A stretch of DNA of 64,000 bases from Flaccisagitta enflata (GCA_965153355.1 OZ231126.1:28334001-28398000); one strand, 5' to 3'. Shown: positions 46,921 to 58,004, counted from the stretch's first letter. Made by a program: numbers and translations. The notes: generated from the sequence alone by a model not told the origin.

Positions 46921-47973
46921 TTACCTCTCTACATGTGGGAATTTCGTCAACATGTTTTCTTCTTTGGGTGGCAAAGTAGTTTCCTCATTTCGAGTCAAGT
47001 GCAGCTTTTCATGCTTTTTCCAGTTGCCTCGATTTCTGAATTCCCTCGTACAATATGAACATCGAAAAGGCAGTTGATCAGAATGAACTTTGCGGTGATG
47101 CTCCAAGAGATAAGCGTGTGTAAATGCTTTGCCGCATTGCTCGCAGACGAAAGGCTTTTCGCCAGAGTGTTTCTTTCCATGGCGCTGCAAGTTCGTGAGC
47201 AGGGTGAATTTCTCTGAGCATATATCACATTGGAAAGACTGCCCTTCGCCATGAAATAATTCATGGCGTTTGAGATCGGACGATTTTGAAAACTGTTTTT
47301 CACATTGTAAACATGGAAAAAACTTATCTTTTAAATGCCTGCGTTGATGATCGGCGATAATATTTGATTTGGTTGTAAAACGTTGATCGCAAATTTCACA
47401 CTTGTAGGCTTTAAAATCATCATGAGTTTTTTCGTGAGCTCTTAGGTTGCTTTTCGATTTAAAACCGGAATGGCATTGAGTACATTTATGTGGTTTTTCA
47501 TCCTTGTGAATGACTCCGTGCATTCGCAACTCTGGTTTCGATTTGAACCTCTTTTTGCATTCTTCGCATTTGTAAGGTTTCTCCGATGAATGAATAATTT
47601 CATGCTTTTTCAGGTTTTGTTTGATATTACATCGAAATTCACATTGAAAACATTGAAACGCCTTTTCTCCTGTGTGAATCAACATGTGACGTTTAAGTCC
47701 ACTCGCAAATTTAAAGTTCTTGAGGCAGATTTCGCATTGGGTACCGTTTATCTTTTTGTTGTTTACAAGCTTTTCTTTTCCCTCGGATTTTTTCTCACCA
47801 TGACCGAGCGCCTGCCGAGATTTTAAGGCGGTTTCTGCCTTTCCACAGTTGGCATCGCCGATCGTTTGAGTCCTAAAGAAATTGATAATTTCTTTTTGTT
47901 TAAGTTTTGTTTGGATTTTTGAAGTCGTGTCAACATTGTCCTCCTTTTGCGAGAGAACCGTCATGGTGATCAA
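46921..47973 (-). CDS. C2H2 zinc-finger protein, nine fingers
   Basis: An intact 350-codon frame starting at an ATG. The first 78 or so residues lack fingers and are Lys/Glu-rich. Nine fingers follow: QCEICLKNF, QCFQCEFRC, KCEECKKRF, KCTQCHSGF, KCEICDQRF (with one residue inserted before its first His), PCLQCEKQF, QCDICSEKF, VCEQCGKAF and RCSYCTREF. TGEKAF, SSEKPY and SGEKPF linkers mark it as a DNA-binding, nuclear factor of the poly-zinc-finger type. The target is unknown. The order and wording of its fingers (LKNF, EFRCNIKQNLKKHE, KSKPELRMH) parallel the gene at 37431-38877, so the two are duplicates. It is intronless in the window and lies inside the proposed kinesin intron. Confidence 0.85.
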   Translation of the reverse strand: MITMTVLSQKEDNVDTTSKIQTKLKQKEIINFFRTQTIGDANCGKAETALKSRQALGHGEKKSEGKEKLVNNKKINGTQCEICLKNFKFASGLKRHMLIHTGEKAFQCFQCEFRCNIKQNLKKHEIIHSSEKPYKCEECKKRFKSKPELRMHGVIHKDEKPHKCTQCHSGFKSKSNLRAHEKTHDDFKAYKCEICDQRFTTKSNIIADHQRRHLKDKFFPCLQCEKQFSKSSDLKRHELFHGEGQSFQCDICSEKFTLLTNLQRHGKKHSGEKPFVCEQCGKAFTHAYLLEHHRKVHSDQLPFRCSYCTREFRNRGNWKKHEKLHLTRNEETTLPPKEENMLTKFPHVER

Positions 47974-48297
47974 TTTTTTTCTTTTTTTCCGTGGATTTTC
48001 TTTTGGGTTGTTGAAAATGTGTGTTCAATTTTGCGAGGTTAAAGTTGGAAACTTTTTTATTTATCGACGTCTCAAAGTTTATCTATCAGAAAACGATGCA
48101 AAGAGTGAACTTCTTGATGTCAATTTCCTCTTCGCTGTAGATATTCTTTTTAAGCTGACAAGTCAGAATATGGGTTATATATGCATTTCAGACAGAGTCA
48201 ATGAGTCGGGGATTAATAGATTCGCAACAATCGAATGGGGGGTCGATCGATTTGTTGATCAATCCAAAAAGAAACGAAGATACAGCGAGAGCGAGAG

Positions 48298-48497
<200 letters not shown>

Positions 48498-48541
48498 AGG
48501 TAAAGGAACAGCAGACAGTCAGGGGACAAACGGTTAGTGAA

Positions 48542-48927
48542 AACAAGGCCGGATACCCGGCAGGACAGTCGAGGACGGTTGGGCAGGTGCGCAGGTGCGC
48601 TTACAATTAAACAAGGCCGGATACACGGCCGATAAGCAGTCGCTTGCGGGTGGGCAGGGGCTGTAATGCGGCTGGGCAGGGGCAGTATGTGGCTGGGCTG
48701 GGGCCGTAATGTGGGTGAGCTGGGGTTGTGGTGTTCAAAAATCGCTATTTCAGCCGATTTCGCGTCGTTCAGATTTTCGCTTTCCCTTCATTCATTCATT
48801 CATTCATTCATTCCTTCACACCCTCTTATAGAGTCGCTTGGCAAGCGACTAAAAAGGTCATAGTACCGACGGACCGACGGACCGACCGACACGGCAAGGT
48901 GTAGAGTCGCTTGTCCGCGACTAAAAA
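48542..48927 (-). mobile_element. H-family element split by another H element
   Basis: Left piece 48542-48600 (aacaaggccggatacccggc ... gacggttgggcaggtgcgc) and right piece 48863-48927 (accgacggaccgacgg ... gtgtagagtcgcttgtccg, ending cgcgactaaaaa) look like one minimal-subtype copy. A second copy, 48609-48855, lies between them. Confidence 0.72.
48609..48855 (-). mobile_element. H-family element inserted in another H element
   Basis: Begins aacaaggccggatacacggc, then 'gcagtcgcttgcgggtgggc', three 'ggctgggcaggggcagtatg' units, 'atttcgcgtcgttcagattttcgc', (ATTC)n and 'acaccctcttatagagtcgc', ending with the hairpin cttggcaagcgac then taaaaa. Confidence 0.78.
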
Positions 48928-49014
48928 GAAACAAACATTCAATGAAAGAGATAACCAGTTATGACCAGTAAGAGACTGTGATCATGTGAGAACTAATGAT
49001 AGTGACGGGAACTT

Positions 49015-49196
<182 letters not shown>

Positions 49197-49365
49197 CTCC
49201 GCAATGCAATGGCTTCCAACTTTCGAATCAACGATATCGGTTGAATTGACTGCTTATCATGCTGCAGCTTGAAAGCGTTGCATTATTGATATCCAGGAGA
49301 CCAAGATTTAATCATAAATTAACCATTCCCACCGCTGCTGAATAAACCAGGTGGATAAAAACTCA

Positions 49366-49490
49366 CCAGTATAGATTCCGCCTGCCTTCCGCATCAACTA
49401 AATTGACCACAGCTTTCAGATGATGTGGTGTCCTCCCTTCTCCACCACTTTTTTCACACACGAAATACGAGCGACCAACGCGATGATTCG
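49366..49490 (-). pseudogene. degenerate copy of the kinesin switch-region exon
   Basis: The minus strand reads NHRVGRSYFVCEKSGGEGRT, then HHLKAVVNLVDAEGRRNLYWTG-like sequence up to a gtgagt at the same relative place as the intact exon at 50601. AVVNLVD and the 'attccgc..actaaattgaccac' block are conserved, but the DLAGSER motif is lost (DAEGRRN). A further remnant (aaattgaccac, 49523-49533) abuts the 825-bp element. Confidence 0.62.
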
Positions 49491-49533
49491 GCCCTTTCAG
49501 AGCCTAGCCCTTCAACATGTACAAATTGACCAC

Positions 49534-50358
49534 CACGGCGTCCAGGAACAAACCATAGGTTGAAAAAAATGGTCAAGACTCCTGACCTGGGAAAAAGCTT
49601 TTTTTGATGCATTAGCTATCAATTTAAGGTGAAAATAAAAAAATCGGCTTGGAAATATAGAATTCAAATCTTAAAGATAGCAAAAATGAAGCATTTTTAT
49701 ATATTTTTTATATCAGAAATTAAGATTGTAGCTTCAAGCTATTTAAAAAATATCTGAAAAGTGTGGCAATAGTTGCTGTAATAATGCTTTTACTTATTTG
49801 GTAAGTTTAGAGGGTTACTTTTTAGATAAAAACTAAAAAAAACTATTTCAAACTATCAAATTGATTTTTTTTTCAGCTTATTTTCATAATTACTTCTTTA
49901 AAATTCTTGAAGACTATGAAAAGTGTTTAAATATTGTTGAGATACCCATGCTGGAACATAATCCAGCTAGTTTTAAGAAATATTTGATAGATTAGAGCTT
50001 AGAAATAGCAAAAAAAACCAAAAAATAATCATTTTACAACAGTTTTTGGCATTTTTTGTTTTGATTAATGGAAAATCACTCTTAACAAACTGAAGTAGGT
50101 AAAAGCTTTAGTGCAACCACTGTAGCCAAGCTTTTCATACATTTCTACATACTTTTAGAAGCCATGAATACAATTTTTAATCTAAAATATGCTTAAAAAT
50201 GCCTTTTTTGGCTATTATTTGACCATCAACTCTGTATTTCTAAGCAGATTTTTTTATTTTTACCATAAATTTGTAGCTAATGCATCAAAAAAGACATTTC
50301 CCCAGGTCTGGAGTCTTGACCATTTTTTTAGACCTAGGGTTTGTTCCTGGACGCCGTG
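49534..50358. mobile_element. 825-bp long-hairpin element
   Basis: Left CACGGCGTCCAGGAACAAAC and right GTTTGTTCCTGGACGCCGTG are inverted. The complementarity continues inward (atggtcaagactc / gagtcttgaccat; tttttgatgcattagct / agctaatgcatcaaaaa) for most of each arm, centred near 49945. The flanks CCAC (49530-49533 and 50359-50362) are a possible 4-bp duplication. It lies between the decayed and intact kinesin exons. Confidence 0.78.
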
Positions 50359-50600
50359 CCACCCCATCTCTCCTAATGTCATGTCCTTTTCTATTCTTCT
50401 CTGTCACGTCATCATAAATCTTTTACTGTTCAGCCCAGTTTGTCATGTTACATCCTGTCCTGTCCTGTCCTGTGACTTCCATCATGTGACTCCTGTCACA
50501 CTCAGTATCTGTCCTACCCTGTTCTACGCTGTCCTCGCTTATCATGTCATGTCTCTTCCCTCTAGTTCTACTGATCCTCCTCTAAAGATACTCAACTCAC

Positions 50601-50852
50601 CCGTCGATTCCGCTCTTTCACTCCCCGCCAAATCGACTAAATTGACCACCGCCGTCCTCGTCATATTGGTCCCGCTTTCGGTGGTCTTTTGCGAGAAAGT
50701 GAGCGCGACGATTGTGTGAGCTCGACTCGAGGTGGCGTTCATGTTTGTGGCGGCGATCGTACGATTCTTCGTTCCTTCTGACATCTTGTGGTCGATTTCT
50801 TCGTATGATCCAACGGGGGCCTCGCTCAAGTTGTCCACGTAAAATCCTTTGC
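50601..50852 (-). CDS. kinesin-3-type motor domain, internal exon (switch I/II)
   Basis: A 252-nt exon between acceptor ctcaccttcag|gcaaagg and donor tcgacgg|gtgagt. It encodes KGFYVDNLSEAPVGSYEEID, NRTIAATNMNATSSRAHTIV (switch I with the SSRAH motif), and AVVNLVDLAGSERAESTG (switch II, DLAGSER). These loops coordinate ATP-Mg and gate microtubule binding in kinesins. The NMNATSSRAHT wording is kinesin-3-like (KIF28/unc-104-related, by memory of the family). The exon ends with one base of a Gly codon that the exon at 9911-10148 completes. Exons for the N-terminal P-loop part would lie right of here and were not found. Confidence 0.86.
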
Positions 50853-51082
50853 CTGAAGGTGAGGGTGAGGTGGAGAAAGAAGATAAGGGAGGTAGAGGTA
50901 CAGTTAAAGGAGGTGGAAGGATTTGTAGGGAGGAAAGGCAAATAGCGAAGGGAGTACAGGCGAAATGAGAGAGGTGGTTTAAAGGTGAGGACACAATGGG
51001 TGACTTGGCCTGAATTCGTCGTGATCGTGGTGAGGACAAAAGTCGTGATTAATGATCAAATTTTGAGAATGATCATTTTTAT

Positions 51083-51434
51083 GTTTAGTCGCGTGCACGC
51101 GACTCTACAATCCGCTTTGTCGGTCCGTCGGTCCGTCCATCAGTCCCTCGGTCCGTCACACTTTACTTTTTTATCATACTTTAAGTTATTTCTAATCATT
51201 CTAAGTCATTTTAAGTCATTCAAAGTCATTTAAAGTCATTCTAAGTCATTCTAAGTCATTCTAAGTTATCTTAAGTTACTTAAGTCAAATAGGTCAAAGG
51301 AGTCATTTCAGTCATTTAAACTCATTTTAGGTCTTTTTAAGTCATTTAAAGTTGTCTTGAGTCATCTTGAGTCAATAAAAGTCATCTTCAGTTATCTATG
51401 TCTCTCACGCGACTTGTAGGTGTTGGCCTTGTTT
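51083..51434 (+). mobile_element. H-family element, 'tgttggcc' subtype, with internal repeat
   Basis: Starts gtttagtcgcgtgcacgcga (perfect hairpin), has 'gctttgtcggtccgtcggtc', an 'aagtcattct' 10-bp minisatellite at about 51180-51400, and ends cacgcgacttgtaggtgttg then gccttgttt. It is the mirror of the 20000-21755 element, with the same repeat unit type. Confidence 0.82.
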
Positions 51435-51522
51435 TTTTAAATCAAGGCTGGACGTTGAATAACATGAAAAATAACATCAACGCTATTAATTTTGCAAATT
51501 AGTTGCAATGAGAGCAGTTGCT

Positions 51523-51805
<283 letters not shown>

Positions 51806-51834
51806 CGCCAATATCGCACACAGTCATAATGCAG

Positions 51835-52150
51835 GGTGTATCTCCCCACAGCTAAAGCGCCCAACAGCTAAAATTTTTCCATGACAGATTGGCCCAACAG
51901 CTAAAATATTTTTTTAGCTCTGCAGCCAATTTTGAAGCAATTTAATTCTAAAAAAATCAGAAAAAGTGGTCTAACTTCTAAAATTTCTCTCAATGATTGG
52001 CCTGAGTTCTAAAAAAAGAGGGAAGTAGAGAATGATGAAAGGGAACAAAAAAGGGAGTGCGTATCGTTGCCCCGAATTCTGTGCCCTGAGATGTACCATT
52101 TTTGCCTTTTTAGTGATGTCCAGAATTCTGGGCCCTAAGAAAATGCATTA
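51835..52150. other. diverged repeat region ('cagctaaa' units)
   Basis: Repeated 'cccaacagctaaaatt' and 'ggcctgagttctaaaa' phrases, similar in style to 54143-54320 ('tttagctgccaggcgc', 'ggcctgatgtctaaa'). Probably ends of one element family whose borders I cannot set. Confidence 0.4.
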
Positions 52151-52159
52151 TCATATTTT

Positions 52160-52178
52160 CTCTCTGATTCTCTCTCTC

Positions 52179-52213
<35 letters not shown>
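52160..52213. repeat. (CT)n microsatellite
   Basis: A CT run. Confidence 0.93.
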
Positions 52214-52216
<3 letters not shown>

Positions 52217-52280
52217 GAGGCCTAGACACATAACCTCCCCAGTTGCGTGCAGGTGGATAAGAGATCACTAGACCATTAAA

Positions 52281-52433
52281 AACAAGGCCGGATACACGGC
52301 TACCTTAGTCGCGTGCGGGTGGGCAGGGGCGGCGAAAAAAGCAAAGTATTACCGACCGACAGACAGACGGACAGACGGACAGACGGACAGACGGACAGAG
52401 CGGGTTGTAGAGTCGCGTGCACGCGACTAAAAA
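52281..52433 (-). mobile_element. H-family element, intact short copy
   Basis: Begins aacaaggccggatacacggc, contains gtcgcgtgcgggtgggcagg and (GACGGACA)n, and ends gttgtagagtcgcgtgcacg then cgactaaaaa. Confidence 0.85.
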
Positions 52434-52923
52434 CTTAGTTTAAGGATGGAAGCATTTTTTTCTACTTTATTTCACTCATGCTCACTATTAGAACACAAGT
52501 GGTATGGAAGCTTTTTTCTACTACAACACTGGCAACTGTAAAAGTCAATTATATGGAAAAGAATCAGTAGCCTTTAGTGGCTTTAACAGAACTTAGTTTT
52601 AAGATGAAAGCTCATGCTTATGCTTATTACTAGATGAAAAGTGACAGAAAAGTTTTTTTTTACTACAAACACCTGCAAAATATAAAAGTTGATATTAAGG
52701 ACAAGAATCAACAGTCAATCTTTTTAAGCGGCTTTAAAGAGAAAAAAATTAGTTTTGGGATGGATGCTTTTTTCTACTACTTCACTCCAGCTCATCAGCT
52801 TTGTAAAAGTCAAAGATTTGAGGAAAAAGCAAATCTACTATTCAGTTGTTGTAAATAGTAACAGTTTGCTATGTAAAAGTTAAATGAGGCTGGATACACA
52901 GCCACCAAGCTGTTGACAGTTGA

Positions 52924-53072
<149 letters not shown>

Positions 53073-53378
53073 GATGATTAAAGATTAAGAGAGAAGGAGT
53101 AAAAGAATATAGTGTCTCAGGGAACAGAATTCTGGGCCCTGAGATTATGGGATTTTTTGGGGCCCTGAGACTTTGTACCCTCGGGGCCCCGCGTCGCGCC
53201 CCAAAAAAGGCTTTAAGCCCCATTTGAAACAATACACAAATCAAGTCTCATCCCTTCACAAATGATTTATAGTCTGATATTTTTCTTTAAATACACATTA
53301 CAGTTGTGCTCTTAGACCGTATTTCAAGGGACCATGCAAATACATGCGTTATAGTGAATCACCTTTTTTTCAAATTCA

Positions 53379-53569
53379 AACAAGGCTAGATATACAGCAA
53401 CCTAAGTCGCGTGCTGGTGGGCAAAGGCAGTGATGAGAAAGACCAACTAAGTAGTTGGGTAGGAGCAGTTACCCAAAAATGGCTCGTAAAAGCTAAAAAA
53501 TCAATGTGTGACAGACCAACCAACTGACAAACTGAGCGGGTTGTAGAGTCGCGTACACGCGACTAAAAA
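53379..53569 (-). mobile_element. H-family element
   Basis: Begins aacaaggctagatatacagc, contains gtcgcgtgctggtgggcaaa, and ends gggttgtagagtcgcgtaca then cgcgactaaaaa. It runs directly into the next copy. Confidence 0.78.
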
Positions 53570-53843
53570 CAAGACCAACACCTTATGGTTGCGTGCAATT
53601 GTTAAGACCAAAAGACTAAATGATTAGATCACTATAAGACTAAGAGACTTAGACTTAAAGACTAAGAGACCAAAATGACTTATCATGACCTGAAATGACT
53701 TAAAATAACTTCGCATAAAATGATATAAAAAAAACAAAAAAAGCTAAGCATGATGGACAAACAGGCAGACAGACAAACAGACAGACAGACAGACAAAAAG
53801 ACAGACAGAGTGGGTCATAGAGTTGCGTGCATGCAACTAAAAA
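53566..53843 (-). mobile_element. H-family element, 'caacacc' subtype, head-to-tail with the previous
   Basis: Begins aaacaagaccaacaccttat, has 'gactaagagac' repeats and (GACA)n, and ends tcatagagttgcgtgcatgc then aactaaaaa. The hairpin gttgcgtgcatgcaac has compensatory changes. Confidence 0.78.
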
Positions 53844-54142
53844 TATAAAATCTTTTAAAGGACAGTAATTAGTAATATACCTTATAAGTGGGTTTGTTTT
53901 AATGGCAGATGCATAAGAGTTCTCAAAGATATCAATAAACAATTTCTAGTTATACATACTATTTGCAAAAAGACTTTACTATTGCTTGTTCATACTCCAC
54001 CATGTAATTTCTTATGTGTCTTTATTGCGGACTATTGTTTGTCTGTTGTTCCTTTGGTTCATCAATCTATCTATCTCTGTTTCTCATATCAGTTTCTTAT
54101 ATCTGTTTTTCATAAATGCTTTTCAATGCCTTCCTCTTTTTT

Positions 54143-54320
54143 AGACATCAGGCGCTTACTTTTTAGCTGCCAGGCGCATTAGGATTTTCAAACTATGCCA
54201 TGACTTTTTGTTTCAAATTGGCCTGATGTCTAAACTTTTTTTTTAGAACTCAGGCCAAAATCATTTTTAGACATCAGGCCACTGGAATAATTTAGCTCTC
54301 AGGCGCTTCCCCCCATAAGG
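54143..54320. other. diverged repeat region ('caggcgc' units)
   Basis: 'gacatcaggcgcttactttttagctgccaggcgc' at the left and 'tttagctctcaggcgcttcccc' at the right, possibly ends of a small inverted-repeat element. Confidence 0.4.
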
Positions 54321-54399
54321 CATATTCATTAATCATTAATGTTAATCAGTCTCTCGCTTTGCATTTTGATTCCAATTGGATAACCTCGTCATTTGCTCG

Positions 54400-55040
54400 G
54401 CAACCGGAAGCTGCGATAGAGAACCATCAAACGCATCTTATGTCAATGACGCTCATCTAGTTCTATGTTTCATAAAATGTATATGTTTGGCTCTCTATTT
54501 CTCTGCAATATAGCAGTAGATAAACATCCCCATTCGCTTTTAAGCTGGAAGCTGCGATAATACTAACGTTAGTAGAGAATCATCCAACGCATCAATGTCA
54601 ATGACACTCAGTTCTCTGTATTATGTATTCTGGTCTCTGTTTTCTGAATCGCAGTAGACTTACACTAGCAAGGGGATACACACCATTCACTTGAAAGATG
54701 GAAACTGCGATAGAGAACTATCAAATGCATTAATGACAGTATGACTCTCAGTGTTGTGTATTTGGTTTGGTTCTCTGTATCGCAGTAGAATAAAATCGTA
54801 AAATCATGTAGGACGGAAGCTGCGATAGTGAGAATCGCCAATTACTTCGTATGTTCAATAATACTTGTTTCTCTTCAATGTCAATGGTGCTCAGATCAGT
54901 CAGTTCTCTTCGTTCTACGGAAATAGAATAACATCCACTTTAATTTTACTGAAATGCTGGCAACTGCGATAGACAGTAGTCAAATTGTCAATGGCATCAA
55001 TGTCAATAATACTGAGTCAGTTCTCCGTATTTCATCGCAA
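54400..55040. repeat. about 115-155 bp satellite-like tandem repeat, five copies
   Basis: 'ggaagctgcgatagagaacc' anchors near 54408, 54548, 54702, 54816 and 54962. Each is followed by 'tcaa.gcat.aatgtcaatgacgctcag' and 'ttctctgtat..gcagtagaataa'. The copies are well diverged. Confidence 0.75.
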
Positions 55041-55219
55041 ATGCTTTCATTTATAGTCATGTGCACATTATGCATCTAACAAAAGCAGTCATTTGGTCAT
55101 AACTTTGATTAGTCCCTCTGACAGAAACCATTTGGAATTTCGCTTTCAAATTATACCATGCAGTTAAATACAACAATGTCTCCACTAACAAGTTGTTGCA
55201 TAACTTTCAACCTTCACCT

Positions 55220-55236
55220 TTCTGCTTGTCTCTGTC

Positions 55237-55283
<47 letters not shown>
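55220..55283. repeat. (CT)n microsatellite
   Basis: A CT run with CTGT at its start. Confidence 0.93.
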
Positions 55284-55286
<3 letters not shown>

Positions 55287-55464
55287 CTATCAACCCAATT
55301 GTCTATCATTCAGGCCTTCATTCTATGATCGAAGACTGGAGATTCAGGGACTTACCATAAACTATATGCATGAATTTAGAAAAGATCAATCGATCATTGG
55401 GAAAATTGATTGTGCACAAAGGTAGAGCAATTTTTGTAAGATGCCAACATCAACGCAATTCTGG

Positions 55465-55675
55465 CGAAATGGAGTTACGCAACGACATCAATTGGTCTGT
55501 GGTGCGCCAGATGTGACATAATTTGGCCTCCAGAGTCCCAAATATTACATTAATTGGTTCTTAGGAGGCCAGCTATGACCTTATTTGGTCTATAAAGCGT
55601 TAAGTAGGATTCATCGAGTTCTATTACATGCGACAACCTCAATTGGTCTTTGATGCAACAGATTTGACATCACGG
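55465..55675. repeat. degenerate tandem repeat ('aattggtct' units)
   Basis: Phrases such as 'gacatcaattggtctgtggtgcgccagatg' recur every 50-60 bp with heavy divergence. Confidence 0.5.
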
Positions 55676-55769
55676 GGTTATTCAAAATGCTGCCCCTAGC
55701 CACCCTCGGGCAACTTATTACTTTGCGAGGGTTGACCATGGTTTGTTTGACCGTCATCCTATGGAGACA

Positions 55770-55967
55770 AAGTCGTGGTTCATTGTTGCAAACCAGCAAC
55801 TGCAACCGTTACAAAAGGCTGTGTCTTATCGTAAGTCCGTGGGTCTGTCCGTGGACCTATTCATCTGTTGGTTGGTCCGTAATGCCTGAGTGCAAAAGAT
55901 GGTCATTTCTGCTCTTGGCCTTGCCCACTATTTGTGTCTGGTATTGGTCGTGTATTTGGCCTTGTTT
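55770..55967 (+). mobile_element. diverged H-family element
   Basis: A 'gtccgtgggtctgtccgtgg' stretch, ending ggtcgtgtatttggccttgttt. The hairpin end is not clear, so the left limit is approximate. Confidence 0.55.
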
Positions 55968-55990
55968 ATCACATGAATCAAGGGCAATGA

Positions 55991-56208
55991 AACAAGGCCG
56001 GATACACGGCCCATAAGTAGTCGCTGGCGGGTGGGCGGGGGCAGTCATGAGGTGGGTAGGGGCAGAATAAGGCAGGGCGGGAGCTGTAACGTGACAGGAG
56101 AGGGGCATTATTGCTCAAAAATCACCATTTCAGTCGATTTAGTGCCATCCACATTTTCGCGTAACCATTCTTCCTTCCTTCCTACGGAAACCCCCTCTTG
56201 TAACTGAC
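55991..56208 (-). mobile_element. H-family element, tail-to-tail with the previous
   Basis: Begins aacaaggccggatacacggc, has 'gtcgctggcgggtgggcggg', several 'gggtaggggcag' units and 'aaatcaccatttcagtcgatttag' (as at 28.7 and 48.7 kb), then (TTCC)n and 'ccctcttgtaactgaccg', where the hairpin end has decayed. Confidence 0.68.
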
Positions 56209-56556
56209 CGATCAAGAGACAGCCTGTTATAAGCTTTGAATAAGCTTTGAATCGTCCCACTTGGGAAGAGTTGATTGAGAAAAGAACTGCAAGGTTTCAA
56301 CAAAGTTTTAAGCAGTGCTCACCATTGTCGTAAGCGTTCTGCACTGTTATAAGTCACTCGTCCTTCATTATCGCTGATTATTGTCATCTTTGTTTCCTTT
56401 TTTTGTCATTTGTATTAATTGTATGCTACATGTAAACCATGTGAATAAACTGGATATATATAAGAAATTAAGCATTCTTTGGTGCCCTTGAAACATAAAA
56501 GGTTGACGGTCATTCAAAAAGGGCTTAACGATGTTTTTTTCTGATGTTTTAATTTT

Positions 56557-56862
56557 GCACAATGAGACAAGTTGACCATCATCAAAGGCAGGCGACTCAG
56601 TGTCAACCAATATCAATATTTGTCCATAATGATCAGACTCTGCGCAATCGAACAAGTTGACCATCGTCCAAGGGAGACTTACTGTCATCCAGTGTCAGTA
56701 TCAATCAATCAACGATCTGATTCTGTGCAATGAAATAAGTCGACTGTCATCTAAAGGATACAACTCAGTGTCAACCAGAGTCAATATTTGTCCATCAATG
56801 ATCTGATTCTGCGCAATGAAAGAAGCCAACCATCATCCAAGGGAGGCAACTCAATTTCCGCT
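56557..56862. repeat. about 95-bp tandem repeat, 3.3 copies
   Basis: The unit 'gcaatga.acaagttgaccatcatc.aagg.ag.caactcagtgtcaaccag..tcaatatttgtccatcaatgatctgattctg'. Confidence 0.75.
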
Positions 56863-56990
56863 TCGCCTTGAAAGCCATCATTCCACTTTTCTGCCTCCTC
56901 TGCAATTCCTGCCTTGGCAATTGGCATTCAAATTCACAAAGCAGTTGCGCCAGAGGCAAAATGGAATTCTTTAACTACATTAACTACTTT

Positions 56991-57800
56991 CTAGCTCATT
57001 TGTTTGTTCAGTTTTTTTTCTGCAGCAATAGAAGTAGAATACAGAAAAAAAAACTCAAATTAGATTTAAAACAAAATTTAGATTTTAGATGAAAGGTTGC
57101 AGTAAAACTATAACTTTCTAGCTCATTTGTTTGCCACCCCACAGTCAGCGGACAAAACACAATAGGTATATATATCACTCCGTTGGTTTTGATCCAACCC
57201 GCTGATGTTGAACAGAATGCTGTAAACAACAACTGGTTGTTGAAATTACAGCTGGCTGTTAAGTTACAAAGTTGGCAAAAATCCAACTTTTACCAAATAG
57301 AATGAGACCTGCAGATTCATACTCCTGATGAAATTCTGAGAAATTTGATATGTCACACTTAACACTTTTTGTAAAAAATGTTTTTTTTAACATTGCGTTA
57401 TAATTAAATTAAACAATGATATTTTTTTTATTTTCATGTAAAAGTATATGTTGTGACATATCAAACTTCTTAGAATTTCATCAGGATTATGAATCTGCAG
57501 GTCTCATTCTATTTGGTGAAAGTTGAATTTTTTGCTAACTTTGTAACTTAACAGCCGGCTGAAATTTCAACAACCAGTTGTTGTTTACAGCATTCTGTTC
57601 AACATCAGTGGGTTGGATCAAAACCAACGGAGTGATATATATACCTATTGTGTTTTGTCTGCTGACTGCCCAAGTTTTTTTCTGACAAAATAGAATGCAG
57701 AAATAGAAATGAAATACAGGAAAAAAAAACAAATTTGATTTAAAACAAAATTTAGATTTTAGATGGAAGATAATCATTGCAGTAAAATTAAAACACGATA
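56991..57800. repeat. about 125-bp tandem duplication, second copy split by a 527-bp element
   Basis: 'tttctagctcatttgtttg' occurs at 56989 and 57116. 'gatttaaaacaaaatttaga/ttttagatg' occurs at about 57063 and 57738. The second copy is interrupted exactly by the element at 57142-57668. Confidence 0.75.
57142..57668. mobile_element. 527-bp inverted-repeat element, copy 2 (TSD CCCA)
   Basis: TIRs CAGTCAGCGGACAAAACACA, flanked by CCCA at 57138-57141 and 57669-57672. The interior matches the copy at 45482 (ttgatccaacc.gctg.tgtt, acagc.ggctgt, 'aaatccaacttt.accaaatagaatgagacctgca'). Confidence 0.85.
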
Positions 57801-58004
57801 TCTCAAAAAATATTTCCTACGCTAAAAAAATTCAAATTGAAAGAGAAATTGGAAACAAAAACTAATTGGAAATACATTACATTCCATGGTTGAATCTTAA
57901 AAAAAAAAAAAATTCAATCAGAATGATCCCCATGCAAGATACAAACTTTTGAGCTAAGTAGTATCCAAACGTTTTAGAGTTAGTGCTGTTTGAAAGCGAT
58001 ATGA

